Positions 22,201-33,735 of a stretch of 64,000 bases of DNA are shown here, piece after piece. The DNA is taken from NCBI RefSeq assembly GCF_027942865.1, contig NC_134515.1:7865339-7929338 (forward strand), in the 5' to 3' direction. Position 1 is the stretch's first letter. Every line of letters begins with the position of its first letter. Origin of the DNA: Odontesthes bonariensis. Taxonomy: Eukaryota > Chordata > Actinopteri > Atheriniformes > Atherinopsidae. A model generated the notes under the pieces. That model did no database searches. It was not told the DNA's origin and worked only from the letters and a program-made list of their open reading frames with translations. Made by a program: the position numbers and the translations under genes.

Positions 22201-25200
22201 ACGCGAGTAACTACATAAAGCTCTGACATCTCCTTTATTTCTTCTGCACTGATACTCTATCTTTAAGCAGAGTCGATCGTCCAAAGACGTGGATTTATTT
22301 AAGGTTTGCTCCTGCAAACATAACCATTTCTGAAACATCTTCTCTCTTCATAGTGCAGTTGGCACCACGATGTGCATTTTTCCACATCATGTGATGAGAC
22401 GTGACAGGGTGGGAAAACTCTTCTCAGTCTGTCCCTTCCATGGGAGACGATGGGTCTTAACAAGCTGAATTGCCCGAGGGAAACCCAAATAACATCATTT
22501 TGTTATCTTTAGTCCTCTATCCACTTTAGTCTGTCATAACTGTTGGCACATATTCTTGATCTAAAAGGATAAGAACAAGTGAGCTGCCAGAGATCGAAGA
22601 CAGGTTTTCAAAACACGTCCTTAAAGCTACAAACGGGACATGTCTTAACTGCTTGTGTGCATGTTGCAACTTATCTGAAAAATAATATCAAAAGTTGTGG
22701 TTGTGAAATAAACTGTTTTGCCTTAAGGTCAATCACGCAACCCACAGCTCTGAAGAGCGTGCTGAATGCCACATGTTACACCTGCTGGCTGTTTCTGCTG
22801 CCTCGCTCAGTGATATAAGAGATTATTTAATATTTGTATGAAAATATGTGATGTTTTAGACCTTAAATGGCCAAAAAATGACTGCGTGCTCTCTGCCGTG
22901 TTGTAGCCACGGTGGGCCGGGGCTGATCCCTAGAGAAATCCTGCGCTTTGTGATCATCATGGAACATAAAACCCTGCATATCTTCAACAATAAACACAGT
23001 ATTTTAACAATTTTCTCCGGTTTAAAGGCTTGCAAAGCCACCATTTTCCATGACGACTTGTAAACACAACACTGTAACTGGGTCTCTCCTCGGCGATCCT
23101 GCCAGCAGATGTGTTCAGGCGGTGTGTTTACAGGACTCTGTGCGAGCGTCGGGATTCGAGTCGCACAGCAGAACTTGTAGAGAACAGAAATAAGACTCCG
23201 TTTCCCAATTTACTCACAACAGTTGTGTTTTAAACCACTTTAGAGCACAAGGACACCCCCCACTTTTCCCTGCCACAGACTCATGGACACATTGGAGGCA
23301 TGTGTGGGTTCAGTGTCTTGCCCAATTACACTTTGACATGCGTTTCAGGATAAATGGGAATCTAACCACCAGCCTTTCTTATCTATTTTTGAAATTCCAG
23401 TCTTATGGGAACAAGTTATCGTACTCCTCAAATAGATGGTGTGTGTTTTACAAATGCATTTCCTTCTATGTTCCAGGGCTGCATGTAGAAATGACTGAAA
23501 AGAAAGAAAAATAAGACAAAACTCCTTCTTTACAATGTGACAAACACATTTGTTTTGTAATATGTTCTTTTTTTCAAGAGAATTTATGAGATTCTGAAAA
23601 GAAGAAGAAATCTGTGGAACCCCATAAGGTGTTTGTGGTCTGTTTATCTTGTAAATATTTTAAATCAGAGCCAGTTTAAAGTTTAAAAACTGTTAATTCA
23701 TTGCTGGTGTTTGTGTCTTTCAGCTGTAGTTGAAACGCAGTATAACCAGAAGGGAAGTGACATGATGCAACAGTCCAGTGCTGCAAGCGTTTTGGCCCAT
23801 GTGGTTTCACTCGAACGTTGCCATATTCACGTTGAACTTCCACAATTAGTCGGCAGTGCCTTTTCTCTCGTATTGACTGGGTGGACAGAGTCATGTTGTC
23901 TGAATAGGCTTTATTGGAACTGTCACCGGACAAAAAGATTGGCAGCCTGGTGTTAACATTCAGGGCCCTTCTTTAGAGAAAGAGTCATTGGTATGCGCCG
24001 CTCTGCACAGAGTGCAACAGCTCACAAGAGCCTTTAGCACCTTAAATCTTATATTTTACAGTTTAGTGTATAATAACTCTCACTGGTTAGGGCCTCACAA
24101 ATCGCAGGGAGCCTCTCTTCCTCCGTGTCCAACCTGAGTGAACTTGTAATCAATCAAGCCGAAGTCTTTTAATGTTCCAGCGAGCTCGCAGAGTGGCTGC
24201 AGATGTGTTTCGCTTCACCCTGAACTCTGACATCATAAGTTTAAAGTCAGAACTCTTTCAAGTGAAAACCGAGCTGGTTGTTGTTGTAACTTAGGAGAGA
24301 AATTGGTCACACAAATGGTTTTCTTGTTTATTTTCAGGACTAGAAACTAATTGGTTAGACACACTGAGCATGTTGCGTTTGATAATCACCATCATCTGCT
24401 GGTGGCATATGGATGTTTTGACACCTTTTAAAGCGAGCTGTGCTTAAAACGAGCACCAGGCGAGTTGTTTCTGCGGCTGTTACTATCATCACTTCCTGCC
24501 TTCACTTGTATTTACATGTGAGGTTTATTGGATTAGCCTGCACACACACACACACACACAGCAGAAGCATTTAAGTGTGTTTTTTAGATTTGGTGACCAT
24601 CCCTCTGCCAGGTGATTAGTCATGTAGAAGTGTTTATGATGATCCAGATCAGAATCGACGTCTAATGGAACCTTGTTTGTCTTTGAATAAAACATTCGCA
24701 CGGCTTTGAATGTGTCGCAGATTGTAAAACAGCCGTACTCGGGTTCAACGCGGGCCTGTTTGTGTGTGTCGCTGATAAAAACCAGGGCCTCTTTCTCCCC
24801 TCTTTAACAGTCAGTGTTGCATCACTTCCTGGGTCTGAGAGGAAGTGGTGGTTTTTCTGGGTCGTGTGACAGAACACGTCGAGCAGATCGAGATGCGACT
24901 CGTGATTATCAGGATGGAGTTGCCTACATGTGAGGGATGCTTAGAAACACGACAAAAGATCATCTTGAAAGCGAGCACTCCTACTACAGCCCTTCTAGGT
25001 TATTTGGTGCATTAGTTTACTATTAAACAGATTTTTGTCTGGATTATGAGTAAAGTTACACAAAGGAAATCACATATTTTGCTGCTGCTGTGGTGTTTAT
25101 CACAGCATCATCAACATGTCGGCGTCCTAACATCCTAGTTTAAACAGTTAAACGCAGGCTTTTCACTTTATTTTTTATCATACATCAAAACATTAGTCTA

Positions 25201-28200
25201 ACAATGTTGTGATCACGGTGGTAGAGTTTCCAGATTCATCGGGAAAAGCACCAAAATAACTGCCCTGCTTCATCATTTAGCTGTTGAAATCAATCACAGG
25301 CCTTAAAATTTGTGACACGGTCAGAATTCTGCTGCAGGATCTTTTTAAAACTGAAACAGATATCTAAATCTGCAAAGCTTTGTTTGGCATTTTTTTTTCT
25401 GTCTCAGCTAAAATGCAGCTGTAAGACGCCCTGTTTTTTTTTTTTTGTTCTGATGGAGCAAAATACCCTTTTCTGAAGTCAGAACACGGGACATATAGGA
25501 TGTGACCCATTCAATCTATGCAGTTATTAACAAAATGTGACGACTACTTATAGACTTTGTGACAGAAAAAAAAACAGATGCATCACAGCTGCTTAGTTTT
25601 ACTAGTTCTAAATCATAGAAGTAAGAAAATAGAGCTGGATCACCTCAAAGGAACCGTCACCTTTAAAGCATTATTTGAAGAAAAATAGTTTGGAGATTGC
25701 AACCGTCACAGATGCCATCCACGGACTGCCAAGCAAACTGCATCTGTTCTGGTAGCAGGGTTGTCACCCTATCTCCAAAGTTTCAACAAGTGTTTGAATT
25801 CAAGATAAAGAAAAACAAAAATGGACCAGACTCGGTGATTAATTCCCTATAATCCCTATGTTATATATCAGTGAGCAGTGCTGACCAACATGTCATTGGG
25901 GTCATCAGGTGGGAGCCTCCTTTCATCAGTGTTTCATCTAGTTGGGCCCACGACACCTCCAGGAGGCTAGACGGTGATCACTGGCGTCCCAGAGTCACCC
26001 CCCTAATGCCAGCCATCACTGCCCCTCACACCACAACAACCATCTTTTTTTCCACAGCCACAAGCTACCTCAGCCTCTCACCAACTGCTCACCAGTCACA
26101 GCGGGGTGGGGATGCAAACCCTGGTTCGGGTAGGGGGTAATGAAAGTATATAGGGTGCCAGAGGTGGAGGCAGGACAAGACACACTCACCTAAACAGTCC
26201 TATAATCACTAAAGATGCCAGCAAAAACAAAGCCATACAGGCCAATGGAGGAGCATTAGTAACACGTTGGAATCTAAAATACAAATAGCTGTGGCTGTAC
26301 AGACTGAAGCATCAGGCGTTAGAAGTGGATATCCTGCTCATCCACTGCAGTATCAGCCGGACCTAATGCTTATCATAGGAAGGGTTGTCCTGATCCAGTC
26401 TATAGTGCTGGCTCTGATCAGGTGTTTTCAGCTTGATCAATATCAGGTTACTGTATAGATCTGTTATTTATGTACAATGTAAGAAGAAATGAATAAATAA
26501 GAACATCATCTGTACTACGTGGATGAATATATGTGGATGGCAGTTTTTAAATCACGTTTATGATAAAAATAAATAAGTTAATAAGAAGTCAGATGAACAA
26601 AGGTTGTTTTTCTTTCTGTATTACAGAGCTAATGAGATACCAAGCATGTATATGGCCTTGATTTTAATAACTTTAAGAGAAGTATCGGATTGAGACTTTT
26701 TATCTGCAATTACTTCCTCTTTAATGACTCGTATCGGTACCAGGGGGGCGTAAATATCCGTGGGAAAATCCCTAATGTTGAGAGAAACTTATGGACTTTA
26801 TTTCAAATTATTTTTAACAATCTGTTAACTGAACATCCTTTCCAGAGACCCCCCGTTTGTTTGAGCTACGCCAAGGTTTTTGTTTTCTGCCCAGAATCAC
26901 TTTTCCTCTTCATGTTTGTGCTCCTTTGAGGTCTAGTCACGCACCAGCACTGGTTTAATTTCTCTAATGTTTACCTTTCCTCACCCTCTGAATGATTTTA
27001 TTTGACTAATTGGACCTCTGTCAGTTAAATGTTTCCTCTTTGTCGTCCTTATCATGAGCGGAGCCTCCACGCGAGTCTTTGACCTACTTTCTTCTTGAGT
27101 TTTGAGTTTGCTGAAGGATTCTGCGGAATAGATATAAACAGAGAACGTAGATGTTTGATTCATTGTATATAGTGAAACCCTCATCTGTGTGTCTGATACT
27201 GTGGCCTGTAAGTTTCCAGCCTCGGGAAGTCGGTCCTCTGGAATGCTATTTACCTTTGATTCAGTCAAACAAAATGGCATAAAAGTCCATCTAATATATC
27301 GCCTTACACGAGTTCAAAACAGCCCAGAAATGTTCGGGGAGTCTTTGCCACGTCATCCCAACAGACGGGGGGAATTTGGAGAGAAAAAGACCTGGACAGG
27401 GTGTATCACTTTAACACTCTGCAGCGCATCAGATCTTCTCACATTTCATGTGCAGCACGTATTTGCTGAGTCAGGAACTCTAAAGTTGTTCTCCTTTCTG
27501 GTTAATTCTGCTTCCTCAAAGTGACAGGAAGTGGCTATGATTTACAGCTTTATCTTAAGCCAGGACGAGAACACTTGAGGGTAGTTTGTTTTTTAATAAC
27601 AAAAGAGTTCCAAGATGAGAGATTTATTTAATACGGATGCTGTTTCAGAGCAGTGAAACATCCATCCAGGGCTCCACCTGGATCCCTTCATCTACCCTTT
27701 TCCAGCTTGATATTCTTTCAACATGAACGTATGGAGTTTTTCTTTTTTTTTTGTTTCATCATTCCATATGTGTTCTTTTAAGCCGTTTCCTCTCGCGCTT
27801 CTTTATATAAACCCATTTTCCACTTCTCTTCCCCTGCTGTCTCGCCACGGCTTTGTCTCAGATGAAAATTAGACCTTCTGCATTGTTTAGCCACATGTGT
27901 AAAACAAATCACTGTTGTTTCTTTGTGCCATTAGCTGCAGACCCGGACTGCCATCAGGCCCGAATGGGAGCAGGAAGGGAGGAAAGATAAGGAAAAGATA
28001 AATGTATTTATTTTTTATTTTTTAAAAGGCTCGACGAGGCACACAGCTTCTTAGCCTGTACTGATCCATTATTTTGGCTGCACAATGTTGGGAAATTCAA
28101 AGTAGATGCACTGTTTTGTTTTGTACCGTTTCCCGTCCCGTTCACAGATCAAAATACCTTCCTGAAATGGACGATTCTAATGAGAAAGGACAGCTTAACC

Positions 28201-31200
28201 CTCCTGTTGTCTTGCAGGGTCAAAAGTGAGCCACTGCCATGTTTAGCTGTAGAAAAAATACCTTAAACTATCTTTTTCCAACTTGAAATTTTATAACTTT
28301 TCCTAAAGGGACCCCATCATTAGAAAAAGTCATACTTTATTTTTGTTTATTTTTCCATGTGGGCTGTACACCACTAGGGTACAAAGATTGTCTTATGGGT
28401 AATTTTTGACCCGTGAATTATAAAAACATTTAAAACAGCAGAAAAAAGTTAATTTTTTTTCCCCTTTCAATATAATTAATTCAGAAGTAATTACTTCACA
28501 TTTATATGATAGCAATAATAAACCTTTATTATGTAAAAGAAAAATGAGAAAACAAGAAAACTGTTGGTCCAACCGACAGTTGGTTTGATAACAGGTGGTT
28601 TCATCATACAAAATAGATTTTGGATTTAAAATTCAATTAAGTTGCTTTATTTAGGGGCTTTGGTAGGGCGGGTCATTTTTGACCCATAGGACAAAGGGGA
28701 GTAAACAGAATGTTAAGACCGCACAAGGTTAAGAAAAGAGTGTTTACCAAAGAGAGTTTAAAAGACAAGTGTAACTTATTTAAGTGTTATAGACGGTCTG
28801 GAAGTGACACGGTTCCTATAGAATCTAGGGGAGGGAGGATTTTCCTCCTCATGACTGAATCTGTGCAGTGGAGTAATGGAAAGTTGGCTTTGAGTGAGGC
28901 TGCGTATGACTGGACATCTTTACAGTGTAACCTAAACCTCTGAGCAAATACACGACTCAGTTAAAGTGCTCCCCCCTTTATGATTTACAGTAATGTGGTT
29001 GGTCGTAACTCAGCGGTTGCCCTGTCAACACAACACGCTCTTGTTCACATCAAATATAAACGACGTGCCGAGATTTACTGCGGCGTTTAATCGCATCGTG
29101 CCGATCCTGTGAAAAAGTGGGCAATTAATTGGAACATGAGCTCATAAGCCAAAAGCTCTTTGATGAATAAGGTGGTTTTTAATTGTTTTTTTTTGTTGTT
29201 GTTTTTTTGTCTAATCGTAGAACCCGCTTTGAAGTCGGGCAGCAGGCTGGGGAAAAGCAGGAGAAGTCCCCTGCAGACCCTCTACAATGGGGACCAGGTG
29301 AGAGCGAAAGCACAACACGCATACCCAGCAGGTTTTTCATTTCCTGCCAAGAGTCGCCACTCAAAAAAACTTTGCTCTGATAATCAAAGTATAGCCAGCA
29401 GCTGAAAAGCTTCAAAACAAACAGCTACACCTTTATTTTATCTAATCTGACAATAAACCAAATGCACCCAGTTTAAGTTGTTCCACAGATTAACTTCCAG
29501 ACTTTATTTTAGACGCGTTGCAGAGAAGATGCAGCTGCCCTTTCTTTAAGGATCTCTTTTTAGGAAAGTTGGAGCCATTCTAAGTTGAATCTTTAATATT
29601 ATTCCCTCACGTTTTATCAAGTTTGTTGGATGCAGTAATTATGATGCCCCTTAAGCTTAAAACTGTTATGCAACTTACATTCCAGCAAGAGCTGGTTTCA
29701 ACTGGCCTGAAAAATAGTTCTGAAGTGCAAACCCAGAAAAGATGCAACCAGTTTTACAGCGTTTAATCTAAAGTATCTTAGATCTAAAGTACTTCCCTGC
29801 AGCACTTTCATATAAAGGTTTCTGTTTTAAAAGTTGTTGTTTTTTTGTGTTTTTTGGTTCCCTCTTTCATTCGTCCCGCATCTTCCTCGTCATAAGCAGC
29901 TGGAGCTGTCGGCAGCTCAGAGGTACCTTCAAGGCCGCAGGGAGCTGTTGGAGGAAGCGTGTCTGAGCCACACGAGGAAGCGCCGGGTGCTTTCGCCTGA
30001 GGACCTGAAACACCTCATTGTTGACGATAAACACAGCCTGATTTACTGCTACGTGCCCAAGGTTGGTTACCGGGAAAGTATTCAGCTGAAGGTTGAGTTC
30101 AGAGGTTTCAGGAGTGCCGACTGTCTGGGGGGCTAAAGGAACCCGGAGCACACAAACACAATGCACTTACAACTAGGGCTGAACGATATGACTGTGGGTT
30201 CAGTGAAAACTAAGCATTTTTCTGAAAAATAAAGAACATAATATAAAAGAAGGACGTCTGCATTCATCGGGTCTTTAGTTGGAAGTTTGTTGTTGTAAAA
30301 TGGAGCGTTAAACTGATGTAAGGTTCAGTCGTCCGGCTCCACCACAGGTCCGTGGTTGTGGCAAAACGTTCAATTTCACATAGCTCGGATTCAACATTCA
30401 TTTTACATTCGTTATAGATTTTTGGAATGGCCACTTGATTAAAATATGTTCGGGATGGTATTTTGTAACGTTTGTCCAGCGTCCGAACCATTCTGAAAGC
30501 CTTCTTTTGTGACGCTGTCTTTTGCATTGTGGTATTTTACAGCATCTGTAATGTCTTTGTACCTGGTGGACGTCGACTCATATGGCGTAACGCTACTGAA
30601 CGCATCAGCAATCAAACTTTGCTCGGGTTCACATCCTCTTATCTGAATCCAAAATACCTCCAAATAATGGAGAATGACTTTTTTTTTTGACTAAATCCAT
30701 CGAATGCGCAGATTCTGCACCGGCCTTATCTTCCGCACTCATGCTTCTCTCTTTAATTTCGCTGCTGTGAATGTAGTTTGTGTCTCCGTCTCTCTCCCTC
30801 GGATGTTTGTCATTGGCTGGCTTCAGCTCTACATAAGGGCAAGCATTAAAATGATGTTTGTGACTGCCTGAGCTGCACAGGCGGGGAAAATCTATATAGT
30901 TGAATTTACGATATTAATATCTTGAATGTTCATATCTAGATATTGATACAATAACGATATATCGTTCAGCCCTACTTACAACCCCTGACAACAATGATGG
31001 AATCACCACACTGGGAGCGGCATCATCTCCATGTCCAATGCAGATTCATCCAATCATCCACAGTCCATAACAGCTCCTCTTCAGCTCACTGTAACCTTGT
31101 TTTCTTCTGTTTTAGGTGTAATCCATTTCATTCAGCTGGTTTCTTACAGTTCCTTCACAAATGTTGATGTTTTTTTTATTTCTTTTAATCTGCATTTTTT

Positions 31201-32984
31201 TTATTTTAAGGCGTATCGCTTTGAGTTTTCTGTCCTTGCGCTCTTAGTCAACTTGTTTCCCTTTTACAACGCTCCCATATTGTTTGTATTTACTCCAGAT
31301 TTTAGGCGCAGCTAAACATCTTTTCACCGCCCTGAGTTTAATTACCCCATTGAAGGACTCCATTGTTTCCACTGACAGCTCTCTTGTTGTGGGGCCACGT
31401 TTCCTGTAAAACAGCCATGTGCAAAAAACTCGTTTAGCTCTCTTTTAACTGCACATATTTACATGTTTAGACCAGTGCAGGTATCTGCTTAACCTGGGGG
31501 GGAAAGTACGAAACGATAAAAAGTTTATTAATTACTGTGATTCCATATTTTTGCTTGAGATTGTATTCAGTGATACATTGTGAGTTACAGTTTAGAGTTT
31601 TAAAGGTTTCCCTGCTTCAACACACCTGATTCAGATTAAATGGATCTCTTCGACAGATTGTTAAGTAACACAAGCCTGTTAATGATGTCTTGATCTGAAT
31701 CAGGTGTGTTGAAGCAGGGCAACATCTAAAACCTGCAGGACAGTGGCCCTCGAGGACCGACTTTGGACATCCCTGGTTTAGAGGAATATCGCCCTCCCCA
31801 GATGTCAGAGCTCATATAAACATTAATCTGCCCTAAAATCATATAAAACGCATCTGTAACGATGAAACTTGCCTGAAAACCGTTTATATTGAGTATTAAA
31901 TCAATGTGATGACAGTTTTCTTTGCATCTACCTACGACCGTTTGGCACACAGGACCTCCGCAACTGCTGTTGCTTTTACAAATCGGTGCCAGAAAGTGAC
32001 AGAAATTTGATTAGATTTGAATAAAATCTTAACAGATTCTGCCGAGTGCTGCCTCGGGGACCCGTTGAGCATGATGGAGTCGTTTGATTTATAGGAAAGT
32101 GTTATTGAATTGGCTCTATATGAATGAATTGGATTATTTTATAAATAATTATGATTACAATGAATTGAATTCCAATTGGCTTGAATTCGACTTTATTGCC
32201 TTGAGATGACATTTGTTGTATTTGGCGCTATATAAATGAATTGAATTGAATTGATTTAAGAGTGTGTCTCTTCTCTTTTGCATGGTGTGTGTTTGTCCAG
32301 GTCGCCTGCACCAACTGGAAGCGCGTCCTCATGGTGCTCACCAGTGACGGCCGCCACACCGACCCTCTTGCCATCCCTGCCAACGAGGCCCACGTCGCAG
32401 GTAACCTCCGCACTCTCTCTGAGTTCTCTGTCGCGGAGATAAACCAACGCCTTCGCAGCTACCTCAAGTTCATCTTCGTGCGGGAGCCCTTTGAGCGGCT
32501 CGTGTCGGCCTACCGGAACAAGTTCACCCGCAGCTACAACACCGCCTTCCACAAGCGCTACGGTACCAAGATCATCCGCCGGCACCGGCCCGAGCCCGAG
32601 CCCGAAGCCCTGGAGAAAGGCAACGACGTGTCCTTCAATGAGTTCGTCCAGTATCTCGTCGACCCGCGGACGCAACGGGAAGAACCTTTCAATGAGCACT
32701 GGGAGCGGGTGCACTCCCTGTGCCACCCGTGTCTCATCCACTACGACGTAGTGGGGAAGTACGAGACTCTGGAGCCGGATGCGCAGGCTGTGCTCACATT
32801 AGCCGGAGTGGATGGCACGGTTCAGTTTCCCACGTCTGGCAAGAGCACAAGGACCGACGGCAAGATGGCAGCCCGCTTCTTCAAGCACATCAGTCCCTTT
32901 TATCAGAAGAAACTGTTCAACCTGTATCACATGGACTTCTTGCTCTTTAACTACTCCACACCGGAGTATCTCAGGACCCGATGA
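16126..32984 (+). CDS. chst13: Carbohydrate (chondroitin 4-O) sulfotransferase 13, complete gene span
   Basis: Golgi type II membrane enzyme that transfers sulfate from PAPS to C4 of GalNAc in chondroitin. Exons 16126-16222, 29221-29297, 29900-30061 and 32301-32984 join in frame to 1020 nt, giving 339 aa; human CHST13 is about 341. It has a short cytoplasmic tail, then a membrane anchor at residues about 10-28. The 5'-PAPS loop VACTNWKR is at 113-120 and the 3'-phosphate motif [12 protein letters not shown] at 172-183. [20 protein letters not shown] and a C-terminal NYS glycosylation sequon (N329) follow. [13 protein letters not shown] and [19 protein letters not shown] match CHST13 better than CHST11. 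All key motifs are intact. The start is the first in-frame ATG after a stop at 16006-16008; ATGs at 16129 and 16135 are alternatives. It faces slc41a3 tail to tail. The family is certain; the paralogue is very likely chst13. Confidence 0.94.
16223..19848. other. chst13 intron 1, first part
   Basis: Intron 1 runs 16223-29220 (about 13 kb). This portion has no exon or repeat that I can name. It holds a G-quadruplex motif (listed separately) and short ORFs without similarity. An alternative exon cannot be excluded by eye. Confidence 0.6.
16881..16903 (+). promoter_or_regulatory. G-quadruplex-capable run in intron 1
   Basis: Four G-runs of 3, 5, 5 and 7 bases, separated by single A or T, fit the strict G4 pattern with one-base loops. 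It lies on the coding strand about 660 bp downstream of coding exon 1. Such loops favour stable parallel quadruplexes in general; any function here is inference. Confidence 0.6.
19849..20145 (+). mobile_element. tRNA-derived SINE
   Basis: The head GGGCTGCACGGTGGTTAGCA and a B-box-like GATTCGAATCC mark the tRNA-derived part. The body reads GCATGTTCTCCCCGTGT, then GTGATGGACTGGCAACCTGT and GGGATAGACTCCAGCCCC. The tail is (ATGG)n. This head-body-tail order is the widespread teleost SINE with an RTE-like 3' end. It is full length, in sense orientation within intron 1. Confidence 0.9.
20146..21241. other. chst13 intron 1, unresolved
   Basis: No exon or clear repeat seen. CTTAAAGGAATATTTTGTC at about 20610 resembles the start of a TTAA-type MITE, but I found no matching right end. 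Confidence 0.45.
21250..22075 (-). mobile_element. hAT element with perfect 8-bp target duplication
   Basis: CTCAGTGC occurs directly before (21242-21249) and after (22076-22083) the element, as hAT insertion produces. The ends are inverted: TAAGGGTGCAACGGATC at the left and, reverse-complemented, TAGTGGTGCAACGGATC at the right, followed by more GGATC-rich sequence on both sides. It is 826 bp with only a transposase scrap inside, so it is a non-autonomous deletion derivative. Confidence 0.92.
21441..21638 (-). pseudogene. ZBED-type hAT transposase fragment
   Basis: The stretch [19 protein letters not shown] followed by [14 protein letters not shown] matches the linker just after the BED finger in ZBED-like hAT transposases. 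The frame then loses similarity, and the catalytic region is missing. It lies inside the hAT element with matching TSDs, which supports the assignment. Confidence 0.65.
22084..28194. other. chst13 intron 1, long unresolved stretch
   Basis: About 6 kb without a recognisable exon. It contains a (CA)n microsatellite at 24541-24560, several poly-T runs, and short ORFs with no known similarity (the longest, at 27189-27524, has 111 codons). No repeat end could be paired. Confidence 0.5.
24541..24560. repeat. (CA)n microsatellite
   Basis: About ten CA dinucleotides in a row within chst13 intron 1. Confidence 0.9.
28195..28732. mobile_element. Probable TTAA-target MITE
   Basis: The left end TTAACCCTCCTGTTGTC, followed by GGGTCAAAAGTGA, resembles a common teleost piggyBac-like MITE. 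On the right, GGGTCATTTTTGACCC (about 28670-28685) and a GGACAAAGGGG are in the opposite sense, and a TTAA occurs at 28729-28732. The right terminus is degraded, so that boundary is tentative. Confidence 0.5.
29221..29297 (+). CDS. chst13: chst13 coding exon 2 (stem)
   Basis: The acceptor follows a long T-rich tract ending TCGTAG; the donor is CAG|gtgag. It encodes [13 protein letters not shown] then [13 protein letters not shown] (the first codon is split with exon 1). The RSPLQxLY motif is conserved in CHST11/12/13. It forms the lumenal stem just after the membrane anchor. Confidence 0.9.
29298..29899. other. chst13 intron 2
   Basis: 602-bp intron with GT start and AG end. No repeat or ORF of note. 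Confidence 0.85.
29900..30061 (+). CDS. chst13: chst13 coding exon 3
   Basis: 54 whole codons. The acceptor is CATAAGCAG; using the earlier AAG would add one Gln, but LELS directly after Q fits the family better. It encodes [16 protein letters not shown], then [18 protein letters not shown] and LIYCYVPK, which leads straight into the PAPS loop of exon 4. The donor AAG|gttggt is a weaker GT donor. Confidence 0.92.
30174..30974 (-). mobile_element. hAT element with perfect 8-bp target duplication
   Basis: CTTACAAC flanks both ends (30166-30173 and 30975-30982). The terminal inverted repeats are TAGGGCTGAACGAT at the left and its exact complement at the right. The 801-bp element holds a broken transposase fragment on -. 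It sits in chst13 intron 3, 112 bp after the exon 3 donor, antisense to the gene. Confidence 0.95.
30264..30663 (-). pseudogene. ZBED1-like hAT transposase fragment, frameshifted
   Basis: Two overlapping - frames together show hAT transposase text. Upstream is a piece with [15 protein letters not shown]. Downstream, [19 protein letters not shown] leads to [10 protein letters not shown] and [19 protein letters not shown], which closely resembles the ZBED1/hAT region before the DDE core. The catalytic core is absent and the frame changes at least once. It lies within the TSD-flanked element. Confidence 0.8.
31610..31780. mobile_element. Short foldback MITE fragment
   Basis: Perfect 26-bp inverted arms, 31610-31635 and 31694-31719, contain GCTTCAACACACCTGATTC. 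The right flank reads CCCTCGAGGACCGACTTTGG then CATCCCTGG, a typical end of a widespread teleost MITE. The matching left terminus is not present, so it is truncated. It lies in chst13 intron 3. Confidence 0.6.
32104..32254 (+). mobile_element. LINE 3' tail (L2/Rex-type)
   Basis: Contains TTGAGATGACATTTGTTGT then TTTGGCGCTATATAAATGAA and (TTGAA)n, the 3' end of a common teleost LINE family; compare 38911-39391. It is strongly 5' truncated. It stops about 46 bp before the chst13 exon 4 acceptor. Confidence 0.75.
32301..32984 (+). CDS. chst13: chst13 coding exon 4 (sulfotransferase domain)
   Basis: The acceptor is TTTGTCCAG|GTC and the stop is TGA at 32982-32984; 227 codons. It starts at the 5'-PAPS loop (VACTNWKR) and contains [52 protein letters not shown] and FLLFNYS. 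An EPEPEPEAL stretch follows RRHRP at a position that is variable in the family. The exon is far more GC-rich than its surroundings. A long open frame on the opposite strand (32256-32741) is a shadow of this composition. Confidence 0.96.
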   Translation, partial: VACTNWKRVLMVLTSDGRHTDPLAIPANEAHVAGNLRTLSEFSVAEINQRLRSYLKFIFVREPFERLVSAYRNKFTRSYNTAFHKRYGTKIIRRHRPEPEPEALEKGNDVSFNEFVQYLVDPRTQREEPFNEHWERVHSLCHPCLIHYDVVGKYETLEPDAQAVLTLAGVDGTVQFPTSGKSTRTDGKMAARFFKHISPFYQKKLFNLYHMDFLLFNYSTPEYLRTR

Positions 32985-33735
32985 CCAGCAGAGACCAGAG
33001 GATTGACCTCAGCTTTCCTTTCAGACTGTTCAGCAGTGATGAGGACTTTTTGGTTTCCATGGAGTATCCCTCGCTGCTGCCATCGCTCACAAGTGCAGAC
33101 TTCACTATGATTCCTTAAAAAAAAACTCACGTTTGTGGAGAGTGACTTGATTTTCTGATTCAGAAATCAAACCTGCGAAGAAGACTGAGAGCATGTGCTC
33201 TAATTTTCTAAGCATCAGTCGAATGGGTTTGTTTCCTTTGGCTTTAGTAGAACAAAGCGCAGATGCAGGTGAAGCATCAAAGGAGCAAAGGACCCTTTTC
33301 TATATTTATTTCAGTTTCTAAAATATTGCTTTGTCAAATTGAGTCAACCTTGCTTTGACGTTGGTTGCTGTCAGGCTGGTGAAATGTGCCTCACCAGCAC
33401 GACTGCTGTGCCCACTACAGTGAAAAATCCTACCATAGCGTTTTTCTTTTTGTTGTTATCATTATTATTATTATTATTTTCTTCTGAGAAATAATGAGCC
33501 ATAAATGAAAGTCAGACTTCAGAGGAGCGGGTTCTCCTCTCGCAGGTGATTGTGCTGACTGTGGACGTGAACGCAGCAGATTGTTTCAGAGCACCTATGG
33601 AGGGCCTTTTATTTATGTCTGTCAGCACAGAAAATATTTATTGTTATCAAAAGTGAGTTTGTGGGCTCTTGATTGAGTGAAAATAATTTATATCAGAGGA
33701 AGAGTGAATATTAAACTGCATGGAAAGTTTCTTGC
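32985..33735 (+). other. chst13: chst13 3' UTR
   Basis: From the stop codon to just past ATTAAA at 33710-33715, which is followed by T/G-rich sequence typical of a cleavage region. No AATAAA was seen on + before it. The (ATT)n tract at about 33463-33478 may be unstable. The length is inferred, not shown. Confidence 0.5.
33710..33715 (+). terminator. chst13: Candidate polyadenylation signal ATTAAA
   Basis: The common variant signal, 726 bp after the chst13 stop, with downstream TTTCTTGCTGTCTTTGGC as a plausible U/GU-rich element. Confidence 0.45.

Noticed and set aside
32256..32741. 161-codon ORF on - opposite chst13 exon 4
   Set aside because: A shadow of the GC-rich coding exon; the + frame matches sulfotransferases over its full length with all motifs.
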